DNA of 64,000 nucleotides from Nocardiopsis alba DSM 43377 (GTDB lineage: Bacteria; Actinomycetota; Actinomycetes; Streptosporangiales; Streptosporangiaceae): contig NZ_ANAC01000001.1 in the NCBI RefSeq assembly GCF_000341225.1, forward strand, positions 248,001 to 312,000. Reading direction: 5' to 3'. This document shows positions 17,316-26,767 of this stretch, piece by piece. Each line of letters opens with the position of its first letter. The first letter of the stretch is position 1. A program made the position numbers and the translations under genes. Below the pieces are notes generated by a model, which ran no database searches, was not told the DNA's origin, and was given only the letters and a program-made list of their open reading frames with translations.

Positions 17316-18797
17316 ATGAGTGTCCTGGCCGTGGGGTTGAGCCACCGGAGTTCACCGGTGGCGCTGCTCGAACGCGTCGCGCTGAACGGGGAGGCGCGCA
17401 GCAGGGCGGTCGGGGAGATGGTCGGTTCCGACGCGGTCAACGAGGTCATGGTGGTCTCCACCTGCAACCGCACGGAGATCTACGCCGACGTCGCGGGCTA
17501 CCACGACGGACTCGCGGCCATCACCGAACTCCTGTCCTGGCACAGCGGCGTGAGCCTGTCCGAGCTCTCCGAGCACCTCTACGCCCACTATGAGGACCAG
17601 GCCGTCCAGCACCTGTTCTCCGTCACCTGTGGACTCGACTCCATGGTGGTCGGCGAGGGTCAGATCCTCGGCCAGGTCCGCGACTCCCTCAAGGAGGGCC
17701 AGGAGACCGGCTCCGTGGGCCGCGTCCTCAACGACCTCGGCCAGCGCGCCCTGCGCGTGGGCAAGCGCGCCCACACCGAGACGCACCTCGACCACGCCGG
17801 CGCCGACATGGTGAGCTTCGGCCTCACCGTCGCCTCCAGACACCTCGCCGTCACCCCCAGCCCCGACCTCCCCTTCGGGTCGGTCACCCCGCCCGCCGGA
17901 TGCCCGATGTCCGGCCAGGGACTCGCCGAGGCCGCCTCCGCCGAGCCGCGCTCCCTCACCGCCGACCTTCCCTCCGGCCCGCTCACCGGTACCCGCGTGC
18001 TGGTCCTGGGGGCCGGTTCCATGAGCGCCCTGTCCGCCAACACCGTCGCCCGTCAGGGCGCCGGAACGGTCATCGTCGCCAACCGCACCCACGAGCGCGC
18101 CGCGCGTCTGGCCGAGTGCCTCAACGAGGCCTACGAGACCGTCCGGGCCGACACCGTCCCCTTCGCCGACGCGGCCGAGGCCCTCCCCGACGTCGACCTC
18201 GTCATCTCCTGCACCGGAGCCCAGGGCCTCGTGCTCCCCGCCGACGCCGTGGCCGACGCGACCCGGGGTCGTACCCGGCCCCTCGTCTTCCTCGACCTCG
18301 CGCTGCCCCGCGACATCGACCCCGCCGTCCGTGAACGCGAGGGCGTCCACCTCGTCGACATCGAGGACCTGCGTCAGGCCGCCGCGACCGGAACCGACAC
18401 CGAGGCCGGCCGCTCCGGAGCGCTGACCCTCGTACGCGGGATCGTCGAGGAGGAGGTCGACGAGTTCCGCGCGGTACGCCGCGCCGACCAGGTCGCCCCC
18501 ACCGTCGTCGCCCTGCGCGCCCAGGCCCGCGGCGTCGTGGACGCCGAACTCTCCCGCCTGCACGGTCGTCTCCCCGACGACCTCGACGAGCGCACCCGCG
18601 AGGAGATCGGCCGCGCCATGCGCCGCGTCGCCGACAAGCTTCTGCACAGACCCACCGTGCGCGTGAAGGAGCTGGCCGCCGCCCCCGACGGGGAGTCATA
18701 CGAGGCCGCCCTGCGCCGATTGTTCGACCTCGACCCGAAGACCGCGGCCGACGCCGGGCGTTCCACCGCCGCGCGGCCCGCACAGGAGAAGGCATGA
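17316..18797 (+). CDS. hemA: Glutamyl-tRNA reductase
   Basis: Reduces glutamyl-tRNA to glutamate-1-semialdehyde with NADPH, the first step of tetrapyrrole synthesis by the C5 route. The nucleophile is Cys50 in VVSTCNRTEIY, and the GLDSMVVGEGQILGQV and GKRAHTET segments are conserved. Length is 493 residues, longer than the usual 420-460, because of an insertion of about 45 residues between the catalytic and NADPH domains (roughly residues 178-226, containing CPMSGQ). ATG 17316 has AGGAG at 17306-17310. The start of hemC overlaps the end by four bases. Confidence 0.96.
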   Translation: MSVLAVGLSHRSSPVALLERVALNGEARSRAVGEMVGSDAVNEVMVVSTCNRTEIYADVAGYHDGLAAITELLSWHSGVSLSELSEHLYAHYEDQAVQHLFSVTCGLDSMVVGEGQILGQVRDSLKEGQETGSVGRVLNDLGQRALRVGKRAHTETHLDHAGADMVSFGLTVASRHLAVTPSPDLPFGSVTPPAGCPMSGQGLAEAASAEPRSLTADLPSGPLTGTRVLVLGAGSMSALSANTVARQGAGTVIVANRTHERAARLAECLNEAYETVRADTVPFADAAEALPDVDLVISCTGAQGLVLPADAVADATRGRTRPLVFLDLALPRDIDPAVREREGVHLVDIEDLRQAAATGTDTEAGRSGALTLVRGIVEEEVDEFRAVRRADQVAPTVVALRAQARGVVDAELSRLHGRLPDDLDERTREEIGRAMRRVADKLLHRPTVRVKELAAAPDGESYEAALRRLFDLDPKTAADAGRSTAARPAQEKA

Positions 18798-19750
18798 CCG
18801 CCACCGCCGCCAAGCTCGGCACCCGACGCAGCACCATGGCCACCAACCAGTCCCAGAAGGTGGCCGACACGATCACCGAACGGACCGGCCACGCCATCGA
18901 ACTGGAGCTGATCACCAGCTTCGGCGATGTCACCAAGGCCCACCTGACCCAGCTCGGCGGAACCGGGGTGTTCGTCAACGCCCTGCGAGACGAGCTGGTC
19001 GCCGACACCATCGACTTCGCGGTGCACTCCCTCAAGGACCTGCCCACCACCCCGGCCGACGGTCTGGTCCTGGCCGCCATCACCGAACGCGACGACCCGC
19101 GCGACGCCCTGTGCGCCAGGGACGGCCTCAAGTTCATGGACCTGCCCGCCGGCTCCAAGATCGGCACCGGCTCCCCGCGCCGGGTCGCCCAGCTCGCGGC
19201 CCTGCGCCCCGACCTGGTCTACGTGCCGATCCGCGGCAACGCCGAGACCCGCCTGGGCAAGGTGGCCTCCGGCGAACTCGACGCCGTGATCCTGGCCTAC
19301 GCCGGTCTGGGCCGGGTGGGCCGCCGCGAGGACGTCACCGACGTCTTCGAGCCCGAGCAGATGCTGCCCGCCCCCGGCCAGGGCGCCCTCGCGGTGGAGT
19401 GCCGCACCGAGCGCGCCGACGGGGACCTGGCCTACCTGTCCTCCGTCGACCACGCGCCCACCCGCGCCGAGGTCGTCGCCGAACGCACCATCCTCGCGGA
19501 GTTGGAAGCCGGCTGCGCCGCACCGGTCGGCGCCTTCGCCGAGTACGGGGAGGGACGGCTGCGCCTGCGCGCCGCCGTCGTCGCCACCGACGGTTCCACC
19601 TCCGTCCGCCGCGAGCGGACCGTGGAGATGGCCTCGCCGGAGGACCTGGAGACGGCGATCGGGCTCGGCCGCGAACTGGCCCGACAGATGATCGCCGAAG
19701 GCGCCGACCGCATCGTCGCCGAGGCCTTCGCCGAAAGGGACAACCCCTGA
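18794..19750 (+). CDS. hemC: Porphobilinogen deaminase (hydroxymethylbilane synthase)
   Basis: Joins four porphobilinogen units to hydroxymethylbilane. The protein has 318 residues with LGTRRSTMATNQSQ at the start, HSLKDLPTTP in the active site, GTGSPRRVAQL, and the Cys in LEAGCAAPVG that carries the dipyrromethane cofactor. It overlaps hemA in an ATGA arrangement, so the two are translationally coupled. Confidence 0.97.
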   Translation: MTATAAKLGTRRSTMATNQSQKVADTITERTGHAIELELITSFGDVTKAHLTQLGGTGVFVNALRDELVADTIDFAVHSLKDLPTTPADGLVLAAITERDDPRDALCARDGLKFMDLPAGSKIGTGSPRRVAQLAALRPDLVYVPIRGNAETRLGKVASGELDAVILAYAGLGRVGRREDVTDVFEPEQMLPAPGQGALAVECRTERADGDLAYLSSVDHAPTRAEVVAERTILAELEAGCAAPVGAFAEYGEGRLRLRAAVVATDGSTSVRRERTVEMASPEDLETAIGLGRELARQMIAEGADRIVAEAFAERDNP

Positions 19751-19868
19751 GAACGACCCGGGCAGCACCTCGGCTGCCGGGGTGACACCCGCGCGGGTCG
19801 CCCCGACCATCACCGCCTCGGAGTTCGCGCCCCGAGGCGTGGGCGATCCACACAAGAGGAGCGAGTAC

Positions 19869-21560
19869 GTGAACGCCAACGTCAACCCCCAGCCGGAGGA
19901 CCCGCAGCGCGACGCGCGCGGAGCGGGCCACGTCGCCCTGATCGGCTCCGGTCCGGGCGGCGCCGACCTGTTGACGCTGCGCGGCGCAGAACTCCTGCGC
20001 CGCGCCGACGTGGTCATCACTCTGCGCGAGCCCGCGGCGGAGGAGCTCTCGGCCTTCCGTGAGGAGCTGCTCGCCCTGTGCCGTGAGGACGTCTCCGTGG
20101 TGGAGGCCGCCGAGTGCGGCGGCGACATCAACGCCCTCGCCGTCGAACACGCCCGTGAGGGGCGTCGGGTCGCCCGCCTGTACTCGGGCGACCCCTTCTT
20201 CGGCTGCCGCGGCGCCGAGCTCGTGGCCGCCTGTAAGGAGGCGGACATCGAGGTCGAGGTCGCTCCCGGGGTCTCTTCCGTCACCTCCGTGCCGACCTTC
20301 GGTGGTATCCCCCTGCTCGGGGACGACGTCGCCGAACTGCGCGTACTCCACGCCCGCCCGCACTCCGGCAAGGACGTCGACTGGCAGGAGGCGGCCGCCT
20401 CCGACGCCCCGCTCGTCATCCTGGGCGCCGACGCCCACGAGAGCGAGCCGCTCGAGCACCGCGGCCCCGGCTTCGACGTGGTGTGCAAGAACCTCATCGC
20501 GGGCGGTCGACCGGCGACCACCCCGGTCGCCGTCGTCCGGGCCGGGGGCACCACCCGACAGACCACCGTGACCTCCACGCTGGCCCGTCTGGTCGCCGAG
20601 CTCAAGTCCACCGACGCCAAGAACCACCACGTCACCGCGCCCGCCCTGATGGTCGTGGGCTCTCCGGTGGCCCGTCAGTCCGAGCTCTCCTGGTACGAGA
20701 CCCGGCCGCTGTTCGGCTGGCGCGTCCTGGTGCCCCGCACCAAGGAGCAGGCGGCCTCCCTGTCCGAGCAGCTGCGCAACCACGGCGCGGTCCCCGAGGA
20801 GGTGCCCACCATCTCGGTGGAGCCGCCCCGGACCCCGCAGCAGATGGAACGCGCCGTCCGAGGCCTGGTCACCGGCCGCTACCAGTGGGTCGCCTTCACC
20901 TCGGTCAACGCGGTCAAGGCCATTCGGGAGCGTCTGGAGTCCTACGGTCTGGACGCCCGGGCCTTCGCCGGGGTCAAGGTCGCCGTGGTCGGAGACGCCA
21001 CCGCGAAGGCCGTCCGCGACTTCGGTATCCAGCCCGACCTGGAGCCGCCGGAGGACGTCCAGTCCAGTAAGGGGCTGGTGTCGGTCTGGCCGCCCTACGA
21101 CGCGGAGATCGACCCGATCGAGCGCGTCCTGCTGCCCCGGGCCGACATCGCCACCGAGGTGCTCTCGGCCGGCCTGAGCGACCTCGGCTGGGAGGTCGAC
21201 GACGTCACGGCCTACCGCACCGTTCGAGCCGCGCCCCCGCCCCAGCCGATCCGTGAGGCCATCAAGGGCGGCGGCTTCGACGCCGTGCTCTTCACGTCCT
21301 CCTCGACGGTCCGCAACCTGGTGGGGATCGCCGGCAAGCCGCACAACACCACCGCCATCGCCGTGATCGGCCGAGAGACCGAGAAGACCGCCATCGAGTT
21401 CGGCCTGCGCGTCGACGTCGTGGCACCGAAAGCCTCGGTTTCCGCCCTGACGGAGGCTCTGGCGGAGTACGGTGCGGCCAAGCGCCGAGAGGCGATCGAG
21501 GCGGGCAAGCCCGTTCTGAAGCCGAGTCAGAAGCGTCGCGGTCGCCGCCGCAAGCTCTGA
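19869..21560 (+). CDS. hemD: Uroporphyrinogen-III methyltransferase / synthase fusion
   Basis: A fused protein of about 563 residues. The N-terminal half is a SUMT-type methyltransferase (ALIGSGPGGADLLTLRGAELL, then ARLYSGDPFFGCRG and APGVSSVTSVP) that would make precorrin-2 and divert flux to sirohaem or cobalamin. The C-terminal half (RVLVPRTKEQAASLSEQL, FTSVNAVKAIRERL, FTSSSTVRNLVGI) is uroporphyrinogen-III synthase. The fusion is common in actinomycetes. The GTG at 19869 is preferred because AGAGGAG (19855-19861) precedes it; an upstream GTG at 19782 lacks one. The C-terminus is strongly basic (KRRGRRRKL). Confidence 0.93.
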   Translation: MNANVNPQPEDPQRDARGAGHVALIGSGPGGADLLTLRGAELLRRADVVITLREPAAEELSAFREELLALCREDVSVVEAAECGGDINALAVEHAREGRRVARLYSGDPFFGCRGAELVAACKEADIEVEVAPGVSSVTSVPTFGGIPLLGDDVAELRVLHARPHSGKDVDWQEAAASDAPLVILGADAHESEPLEHRGPGFDVVCKNLIAGGRPATTPVAVVRAGGTTRQTTVTSTLARLVAELKSTDAKNHHVTAPALMVVGSPVARQSELSWYETRPLFGWRVLVPRTKEQAASLSEQLRNHGAVPEEVPTISVEPPRTPQQMERAVRGLVTGRYQWVAFTSVNAVKAIRERLESYGLDARAFAGVKVAVVGDATAKAVRDFGIQPDLEPPEDVQSSKGLVSVWPPYDAEIDPIERVLLPRADIATEVLSAGLSDLGWEVDDVTAYRTVRAAPPPQPIREAIKGGGFDAVLFTSSSTVRNLVGIAGKPHNTTAIAVIGRETEKTAIEFGLRVDVVAPKASVSALTEALAEYGAAKRREAIEAGKPVLKPSQKRRGRRRKL

Positions 21561-21619
21561 CCGAGGGCACCACGACACGACGACACAGCAGTCCACTCCA
21601 CGATCCGGGAGCATCCGAG

Positions 21620-22618
21620 ATGACCTCTAACGACCACGACGCCGCGTTCCCCGTCGTCCGACCGCGTCGCCTGCGCCGGGGCACGGCGCTGCGTCGTCTG
21701 GTCTCGGAGACGCGGGTGCTTCCGGAGAACCTCATCCTGCCGATGTTCGTCAAGGAGGGGCTCACCGAACCGGTGGCGATCTCCTCGATGCCCGGCCAGG
21801 TCCAGCACACTCGGGACAGCCTGCGCAAGGCCGCGCGCGAGGCGGCCGAGGCGGGCGTCGGCGGGCTGATGCTCTTCGGCATCCCCGAGCACAAGGACTC
21901 CGTCGGCTCGCAGGCCGACGACCCGGACGGCGTCGTCCAGGTGGCCCTGCGCGACCTGGCCTCGGAGGTCGGCGACGACATCGTCGTCATGGCGGACCTG
22001 TGCCTGTGCGAGTACACCGACCACGGTCACTGCGGTCCGCTGGAGACCGACGGGCACGTGAACAACGACCTCACCCTGGAGCGGTACGCGTCCATCGCCG
22101 CCGCCCAGGCCGAGGCGGGGGCGGCCGTGGTCGCGCCCAGCGGGATGATGGACGGCCAGGTCGCGGCGATCCGCGCCGGACTGGACCGGGCCGGCCACCC
22201 CGAGGTGCCGATCCTGGCCTACGCCGCCAAGTACGCGTCCGTGTTCTACGGGCCCTTCCGCGAGGCGGCCGAGGGCGCTCCGCGGTTCGGGGACCGTTCC
22301 GGTTACCAGCAGGACCCGGCCAACGTCCGCGAGTCCCTGCGCGAGGTGGCCCTGGACGTGGCCGAGGGCGCGGACATGGTGATGGTCAAACCCGGCCTGG
22401 CCTACCTCGACGTGGTCGCCAAGGTGGCCGAATCCTCTCCGGTACCCGTGTCGGCCTATCAGGTGAGCGGCGAGTACGCGATGATCGAGGCCGCGGCGGA
22501 GAAGGGCTGGCTCGACCGGGAACGGGCGATCCTGGAGACCCTGACCTCCTACCGACGAGCTGGAGCGGAGCAGATCCTGACCTACTGGGCCACCGAGGCG
22601 GCACGTCTGCTGCGTTGA
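21620..22618 (+). CDS. hemB: Delta-aminolevulinic acid dehydratase
   Basis: Condenses two molecules of aminolevulinate into porphobilinogen. The 332-residue protein has the cysteine-rich zinc site DLCLCEYTDHGHCG, and the two active-site lysines in ILAYAAKYAS and MVMVKPGLAYLD. It closes the rex-hemACDB run, 59 bases after hemD. Confidence 0.97.
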   Translation: MTSNDHDAAFPVVRPRRLRRGTALRRLVSETRVLPENLILPMFVKEGLTEPVAISSMPGQVQHTRDSLRKAAREAAEAGVGGLMLFGIPEHKDSVGSQADDPDGVVQVALRDLASEVGDDIVVMADLCLCEYTDHGHCGPLETDGHVNNDLTLERYASIAAAQAEAGAAVVAPSGMMDGQVAAIRAGLDRAGHPEVPILAYAAKYASVFYGPFREAAEGAPRFGDRSGYQQDPANVRESLREVALDVAEGADMVMVKPGLAYLDVVAKVAESSPVPVSAYQVSGEYAMIEAAAEKGWLDRERAILETLTSYRRAGAEQILTYWATEAARLLR

Positions 22619-22710
22619 GCGCACCGGCTCGTCCCGGTCGCGGTCGCCGGGGGTTCGGGCCCCAGATCCGAACCCGGCCGCGCCCGCACCGATGAGACCG
22701 GGGAGCTCCT

Positions 22711-23370
22711 ATGGCCGACGTGTTGTACCGAAGGAAACGCCGCCACGCGACGGACAGCATGCTGGAGTCCGCGCTGCGCTACGCCCGGCTCGGATGGCCG
22801 GTGGTCCGGGGCGCCTCCCCGGGGGAGGACCGCGCGTGTACGTGCGACCGGATGGGCTGTCCCGACCCGGCCGCCCACCCGGTCACCGCCGCTTGGGGCG
22901 TGGAGGCCAGCACCGACACCGAGACGATCCGCCGCTGGTGGACCGCGGCGCCCCATGCGAACGTGGTACTGCCGACCGGCCGCGTCTTCGACGTCCTGGA
23001 CGTGCCCCGCGAGGCCGGTGTGATGGCCCTGGCACGGATGGGGCGCGCGGGGATCCCGGCGGGTCCGGTCGCCGCCATGGGGACCCGCTACCTGTTCTTC
23101 GTCGCCACCCGTTCCTCGGTGGACGAGGAGGAGTGGTGGTCCTGCCATCTGGACTGCGTACCCGAGGCCGTCGAGGAGATGCCGGGGCTGCGTTGGCACT
23201 GCCGGGACAGCTTCGTCCTCGGGGCCCCCTCGGCCCTGCCCTTCGACGACCGGGTCACCTGGATCCGCACCCCCTCCGACTCCGAGGGCTCCGTGCTCCT
23301 GCCCGACCCCATCGCCGTCCTGGACATCCTGTCGGACGCCAGCGAGGAGTTCTCCGCCCCCAGGCCCTGA
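22711..23370 (+). CDS. Prim-Pol-like protein (bifunctional DNA primase/polymerase N-terminal domain)
   Basis: A protein of 219 residues consisting only of the domain found at the N-terminus of archaeo-eukaryotic-type primase/polymerases (ALRYARLGWPVVRG, then RWWTAAPHANVVLPTG). A Cys cluster ACTCDRMGCPD is at about residues 48-58. The position of the catalytic DxD pair reads FDVLDVPREAG, so one acidic residue appears to be replaced and the protein may be inactive as a polymerase. Similar stand-alone proteins are chromosomal in streptomycetes. ATG 22711 is preceded by GGGGAGCTCCT. The role is unknown. Confidence 0.75.
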   Translation: MADVLYRRKRRHATDSMLESALRYARLGWPVVRGASPGEDRACTCDRMGCPDPAAHPVTAAWGVEASTDTETIRRWWTAAPHANVVLPTGRVFDVLDVPREAGVMALARMGRAGIPAGPVAAMGTRYLFFVATRSSVDEEEWWSCHLDCVPEAVEEMPGLRWHCRDSFVLGAPSALPFDDRVTWIRTPSDSEGSVLLPDPIAVLDILSDASEEFSAPRP

Positions 23371-23444
23371 CCGGAACGGGGCACGTTGACCTCATCCGGC
23401 CACGACGGACGGGGCATGAGGGGTGATGCCCTAGCTTCGTTCGG

Positions 23445-23936
23445 GTGAGAGATCGCGCCGAGAAACACCCCCTGCCCCTTCGCCTCATGGTCCTGTGCGT
23501 CGCCATGGTGTTGTCCGTCGGCGCCTGCCGTGACGGGGACGATCAGTCCGTCGAGACTCCTCCCGAGACGTCCGACGCCACTGCCGGTGAGCCCACGGAG
23601 ATCGATCTCCCCGAGGTGAAGAGTGCTTGTGACGACGTTCGATCACGTATGGACACGGTCGATGCCGCGGCCGAGGGGCTCGAGAAGGATCTGCTGATCG
23701 ACCGGGTTCCCTACCAGGATCGGTACGAGCTCGAATTGAACGACCACTTGGCCGAAGTCGAACTTTTGGAGTCCCTGCTCTCCGGTACGGACCTGGGGCA
23801 CGAGGTGACCGCACGGGCCGACGCGGTCGACGCGGTTCTGGTCGAGCTCGAGTCCGGAGACGAAACCGGACTCGCGGATGCACTCGACCGGGTCTCGGAG
23901 ACCCGTGGTCCGGTCCTGGACTTCTGCGAGCGATGA
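23445..23936 (+). CDS. Putative lipoprotein
   Basis: An unrecognised protein of 163 residues. A basic N-terminus, hydrophobic LMVLCVAMVLSV and the lipobox-like VGAC at about residues 25-28 suggest export and lipid attachment. The mature part is acidic and helical, with two cysteines (SACDDV and DFCER) that could form a disulfide. There is no ribosome-binding site before the GTG at 23445, but TAGCTT lies about eight bases upstream, so translation may be leaderless. Codon use is slightly less GC-biased than that of its neighbours. Confidence 0.7.
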   Translation: MRDRAEKHPLPLRLMVLCVAMVLSVGACRDGDDQSVETPPETSDATAGEPTEIDLPEVKSACDDVRSRMDTVDAAAEGLEKDLLIDRVPYQDRYELELNDHLAEVELLESLLSGTDLGHEVTARADAVDAVLVELESGDETGLADALDRVSETRGPVLDFCER

Positions 23937-23945
23937 TCCTCTCGG

Positions 23946-24593
23946 TCAGGTGTCCTGTCGGCCGACCCAGAGGGCCAGGCGGGTGCGATCGCGCAGATCC
24001 AGCTTGCGCAGGATGCTGGTGACGTGGTTCTTGGCCGTGCCCTCGGTGATGAACAGGGCACGGGCGATCTCCCGATTGGTGGCGCCCTCGCCCACCATGC
24101 GGGCCACCTCCCACTCCCGGTCGGACAGCGGTGTCGCCGTCTCGGAGACCGGGGGCGGGGCCACGGTGGTGTTCAGGGCCGCGACGAGCCGGTCGGCGGC
24201 CGGGCCGCCCAGGACCGTCTCGCCCCGCGCGGCCCGACGGATCGCCGAGACCAGCTCGTCGGGCGGCACGTCCTTGAGCAGGTAGCCTCGGGCGCCCGCG
24301 CGCAGCCCGCCGAAGACGAGCTCGTCGTCGTCGAAGGTGGTGAGGACGATGGCGGGGACCTTCGGATGTTCGACGCGCATCCGGGCGATGAGCTCGATCC
24401 CGTCCATGCGCGGCATCCGGGCGTCCACCAGGGCCACGTCCGGAGAGGGGTGCGCGGCCAGGAACTCCAGGGCCTCGACCCCGTCGGCGGCGTCACCGAC
24501 GATCTCGATGCCCTCCTCGATCTCCAGCAGCTTGCGCAGCCCCTGTCGCAGCAGGATCTGGTCGTCCACGATCAGGACCGAAACCGACGTCAC
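23946..24593 (-). CDS. NarL/LuxR-family response regulator
   Basis: A 215-residue regulator with a receiver domain (VLIVDDQILLRQGL, acceptor Asp57 in ALVDARMP, conserved Lys in LLKDVPPDEL) and a C-terminal LuxR helix-turn-helix (LSDREWEVARMVGEGATNREI). Its start overlaps the end of the histidine kinase by four bases, so they form a two-component pair. The divergent membrane protein and ABC transporter beginning at 26060 are the likely targets. Confidence 0.94.
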   Translation of the reverse strand: MTSVSVLIVDDQILLRQGLRKLLEIEEGIEIVGDAADGVEALEFLAAHPSPDVALVDARMPRMDGIELIARMRVEHPKVPAIVLTTFDDDELVFGGLRAGARGYLLKDVPPDELVSAIRRAARGETVLGGPAADRLVAALNTTVAPPPVSETATPLSDREWEVARMVGEGATNREIARALFITEGTAKNHVTSILRKLDLRDRTRLALWVGRQDT

Positions 24594-25864
24594 GCCGCAC
24601 CTCCCGTCACGACCGTAGCGGCCCGTGCGACCGCCGGGACGGTCACCCTGAGCCGGAACCCGCCCTCGGCCGGGCTCTCCGCGCTCATCGTCCCTTGTAC
24701 AGAGGCCACCCGCTCTCGCAGACCGCGCAGGCCGAACCCGTTCCGGGCGGTCTCCTCATCGGCGCCGTTCCCGTTGTCGGTCACCGTCACCGTCACGCCT
24801 TCGGGGGAGGAGGCCACCGTCACCTCGACCCGATCGCTCCCGGAGTGGCGCATCGCGTTGGTCAGCCCCTCCTGGAGCGCCCGGTAACAGACCAGCTCGG
24901 CCTCCTGCGACGGCTCCGGCCACTCCCCGGTCTCGGTGAAGACGATGCGCGCCCCGCCGCCGTCGAAGGACTCGGCCATCGCCCGCATGGCGGTCACGCC
25001 CGCGCGTCCCTCCAGCCGGAGAGGTCGTAGCGCCCTGACCCATCTGCGGGTGTCGGTGAGGGCCTCACGAGCCAGTTCCCGGGCCTGTTCGACCTCCTCC
25101 CAGGCGGACTCGGGGCGGGCGGTGCGAAAGCGTAGGGCGTTGGAGAGGTTCATGGTGAGGGCGGTGAGGTAATGCCCGGTGCTGTCGTGCATCTCCCGGG
25201 ACATGCGCGCCCGCTCCTCGGCGACGGTCAGTTCGCGTACCCGGTCGGAATGGCGGCGCAGCTCGGCGTGGGCCTCCTCCAGTTCGGCGAGGAGCTCCCG
25301 CGTGCGTTCGGCCCGTTGGGCGGAGATCACGAGCCCCATGTACACCAGCCCGGACAACAGGGCCAGCGTGGTGAGTCCGACCGCCATGGCCGCGCCGATG
25401 AACAGGTGTCCCTCGGGAAGGCCGATCGTCGTGATCGAGAACCCGATGAGGAGCGTCGCGTAACAGAGCAGGCCGGGGATCCCGAAGACCGCCACCGCGT
25501 TCATCGCGGCCACACAGACGAACAGGAAGGTGGTGTGGTTGCTGACGAACATCGAACACAGGCTCAGGAGGAGGAAGGTCGCGCTGGCGAGCCGTCCCGT
25601 CCAACGTGCCCCGGGGCTCCACGCCAGGAACGGCCACAGAGCGCAGGACAGGGTCAGGGCCACGCCGCTGGCGACGATGTAGACGATGATCAGGGGCCCG
25701 GCCGACCGGAGCTCCTCCATGCCCTCCGTGAACGCGGCGACCCCGAACATCAACGCGGTGGTGAGGACGGCGGCCCAGAAGAGCAACCCCAGGACCCGGG
25801 GCGGTCGGCCCTCCCGTAGGGCGACCCAGTCGGACAGGTCGGGGAACCGGCCGTTGTTCGTCAT
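24590..25864 (-). CDS. Sensor histidine kinase, HisKA_3 type
   Basis: A kinase of 424 residues. Residues 24-182 contain about five or six membrane helices with almost no extracytoplasmic domain, so the signal is probably sensed in or at the membrane. A coiled coil (190-215) leads to the HisKA_3 dimerisation helix with acceptor His226 in SREMHDSTGHYL. The HATPase domain shows ALQEGLTNAMRHS and GFGLRGLRERV. The ATG at 25864 is the first start that yields a coherent N-terminus; its ribosome-binding site is weak. Intramembrane-sensing kinases of this shape often accompany drug or peptide ABC exporters. Confidence 0.92.
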   Translation of the reverse strand: MTNNGRFPDLSDWVALREGRPPRVLGLLFWAAVLTTALMFGVAAFTEGMEELRSAGPLIIVYIVASGVALTLSCALWPFLAWSPGARWTGRLASATFLLLSLCSMFVSNHTTFLFVCVAAMNAVAVFGIPGLLCYATLLIGFSITTIGLPEGHLFIGAAMAVGLTTLALLSGLVYMGLVISAQRAERTRELLAELEEAHAELRRHSDRVRELTVAEERARMSREMHDSTGHYLTALTMNLSNALRFRTARPESAWEEVEQARELAREALTDTRRWVRALRPLRLEGRAGVTAMRAMAESFDGGGARIVFTETGEWPEPSQEAELVCYRALQEGLTNAMRHSGSDRVEVTVASSPEGVTVTVTDNGNGADEETARNGFGLRGLRERVASVQGTMSAESPAEGGFRLRVTVPAVARAATVVTGGAA

Positions 25865-26059
25865 TGATCGAGGGTAACCGGGGGAGCAGGGCCGGGGCCG
25901 GCCGCCGAGGTCATGTCCGGGGCACGTCCACGACCATGACCTCCGGCATGCCCGAAGGCGCCCCGAAGCCATGACCGGAGCGTTCCTCCGGGGCGATGCG
26001 CCGATCCCTCGCGGCTCCGTAGCGTCGTTCGTGAAAGACGAGGGACGGAGGCGGAGCGC

Positions 26060-26767
26060 ATGGGCGGAAGGACCTCGGGGAGGGTCCCCCTTCCCCGCTG
26101 GGGAACGCTGGGCACCCTGGCCACGGTGGTGTTCATGGTGGCGGTGTCGATCCATCTGTACCCCGGGCTCCCCGCCCGGGTGGACTCGGCGGAGTACGAC
26201 ATACTCCGCGGCTCCTCCGACCTGCCCGGATGGGCGGTCGCGTCGATCCTGCCCGCGGTGTCCCTGACCATGGTGGCCGTGTTCTCGCTGGTCTCGGTGG
26301 TGGGGGATCGGTTCCATCGGGCCTTGGAGACGCCCACACCGTGGTCGACGCGATCCCTGAGGCGGGTCGTCGACCTCTTCTCGCTGCTGTTGGCGCTGCT
26401 CTTGGCCGCGCTGCACGTCGTGACGCTGTACGAGGTGGCGGGCGGAGGCCCGTCGTTGCCCACGGACCGGATCGTCGCCCTGACCCTGGCGGCCTTCCTG
26501 GTGGGGATGGGGGCGATCGCCCCGCTCCTGCGCGCGGAACGGCCCGAGGAGACCCCGGCCGCGCGCTGGTGGGAACAGGCACGCGGGTGGGTGGGGGCGT
26601 CGATCGCCCTGGTCGGAGTGGCCACCGGGGTCATGGGACTCGTACTGCCCGACCCCACCGTCGCGGCCTACACGGTGATGCTGATGGGGCCCGCGATCCT
26701 CGTCGGCTGTGCCGTCCCCTTCGTCGGAGACCGGGAATGGAAGAAGGAGCCCAGGAGCGGCCCATGA
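26060..26767 (+). CDS. Membrane protein, SdpI/DUF1648-like
   Basis: A protein of 235 residues with about five or six membrane helices and short loops. The N-terminal stretch around HLYPGLPARVDSAEYD resembles the YPxLPxxVP-like motif of DUF1648/SdpI family proteins, which in Bacillus give immunity to a toxin; this is a weak similarity by eye. The start of the ABC ATPase gene overlaps its stop by four bases, so the three genes 26060-28424 form one operon divergent from the two-component pair. Confidence 0.72.
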   Translation: MGGRTSGRVPLPRWGTLGTLATVVFMVAVSIHLYPGLPARVDSAEYDILRGSSDLPGWAVASILPAVSLTMVAVFSLVSVVGDRFHRALETPTPWSTRSLRRVVDLFSLLLALLLAALHVVTLYEVAGGGPSLPTDRIVALTLAAFLVGMGAIAPLLRAERPEETPAARWWEQARGWVGASIALVGVATGVMGLVLPDPTVAAYTVMLMGPAILVGCAVPFVGDREWKKEPRSGP

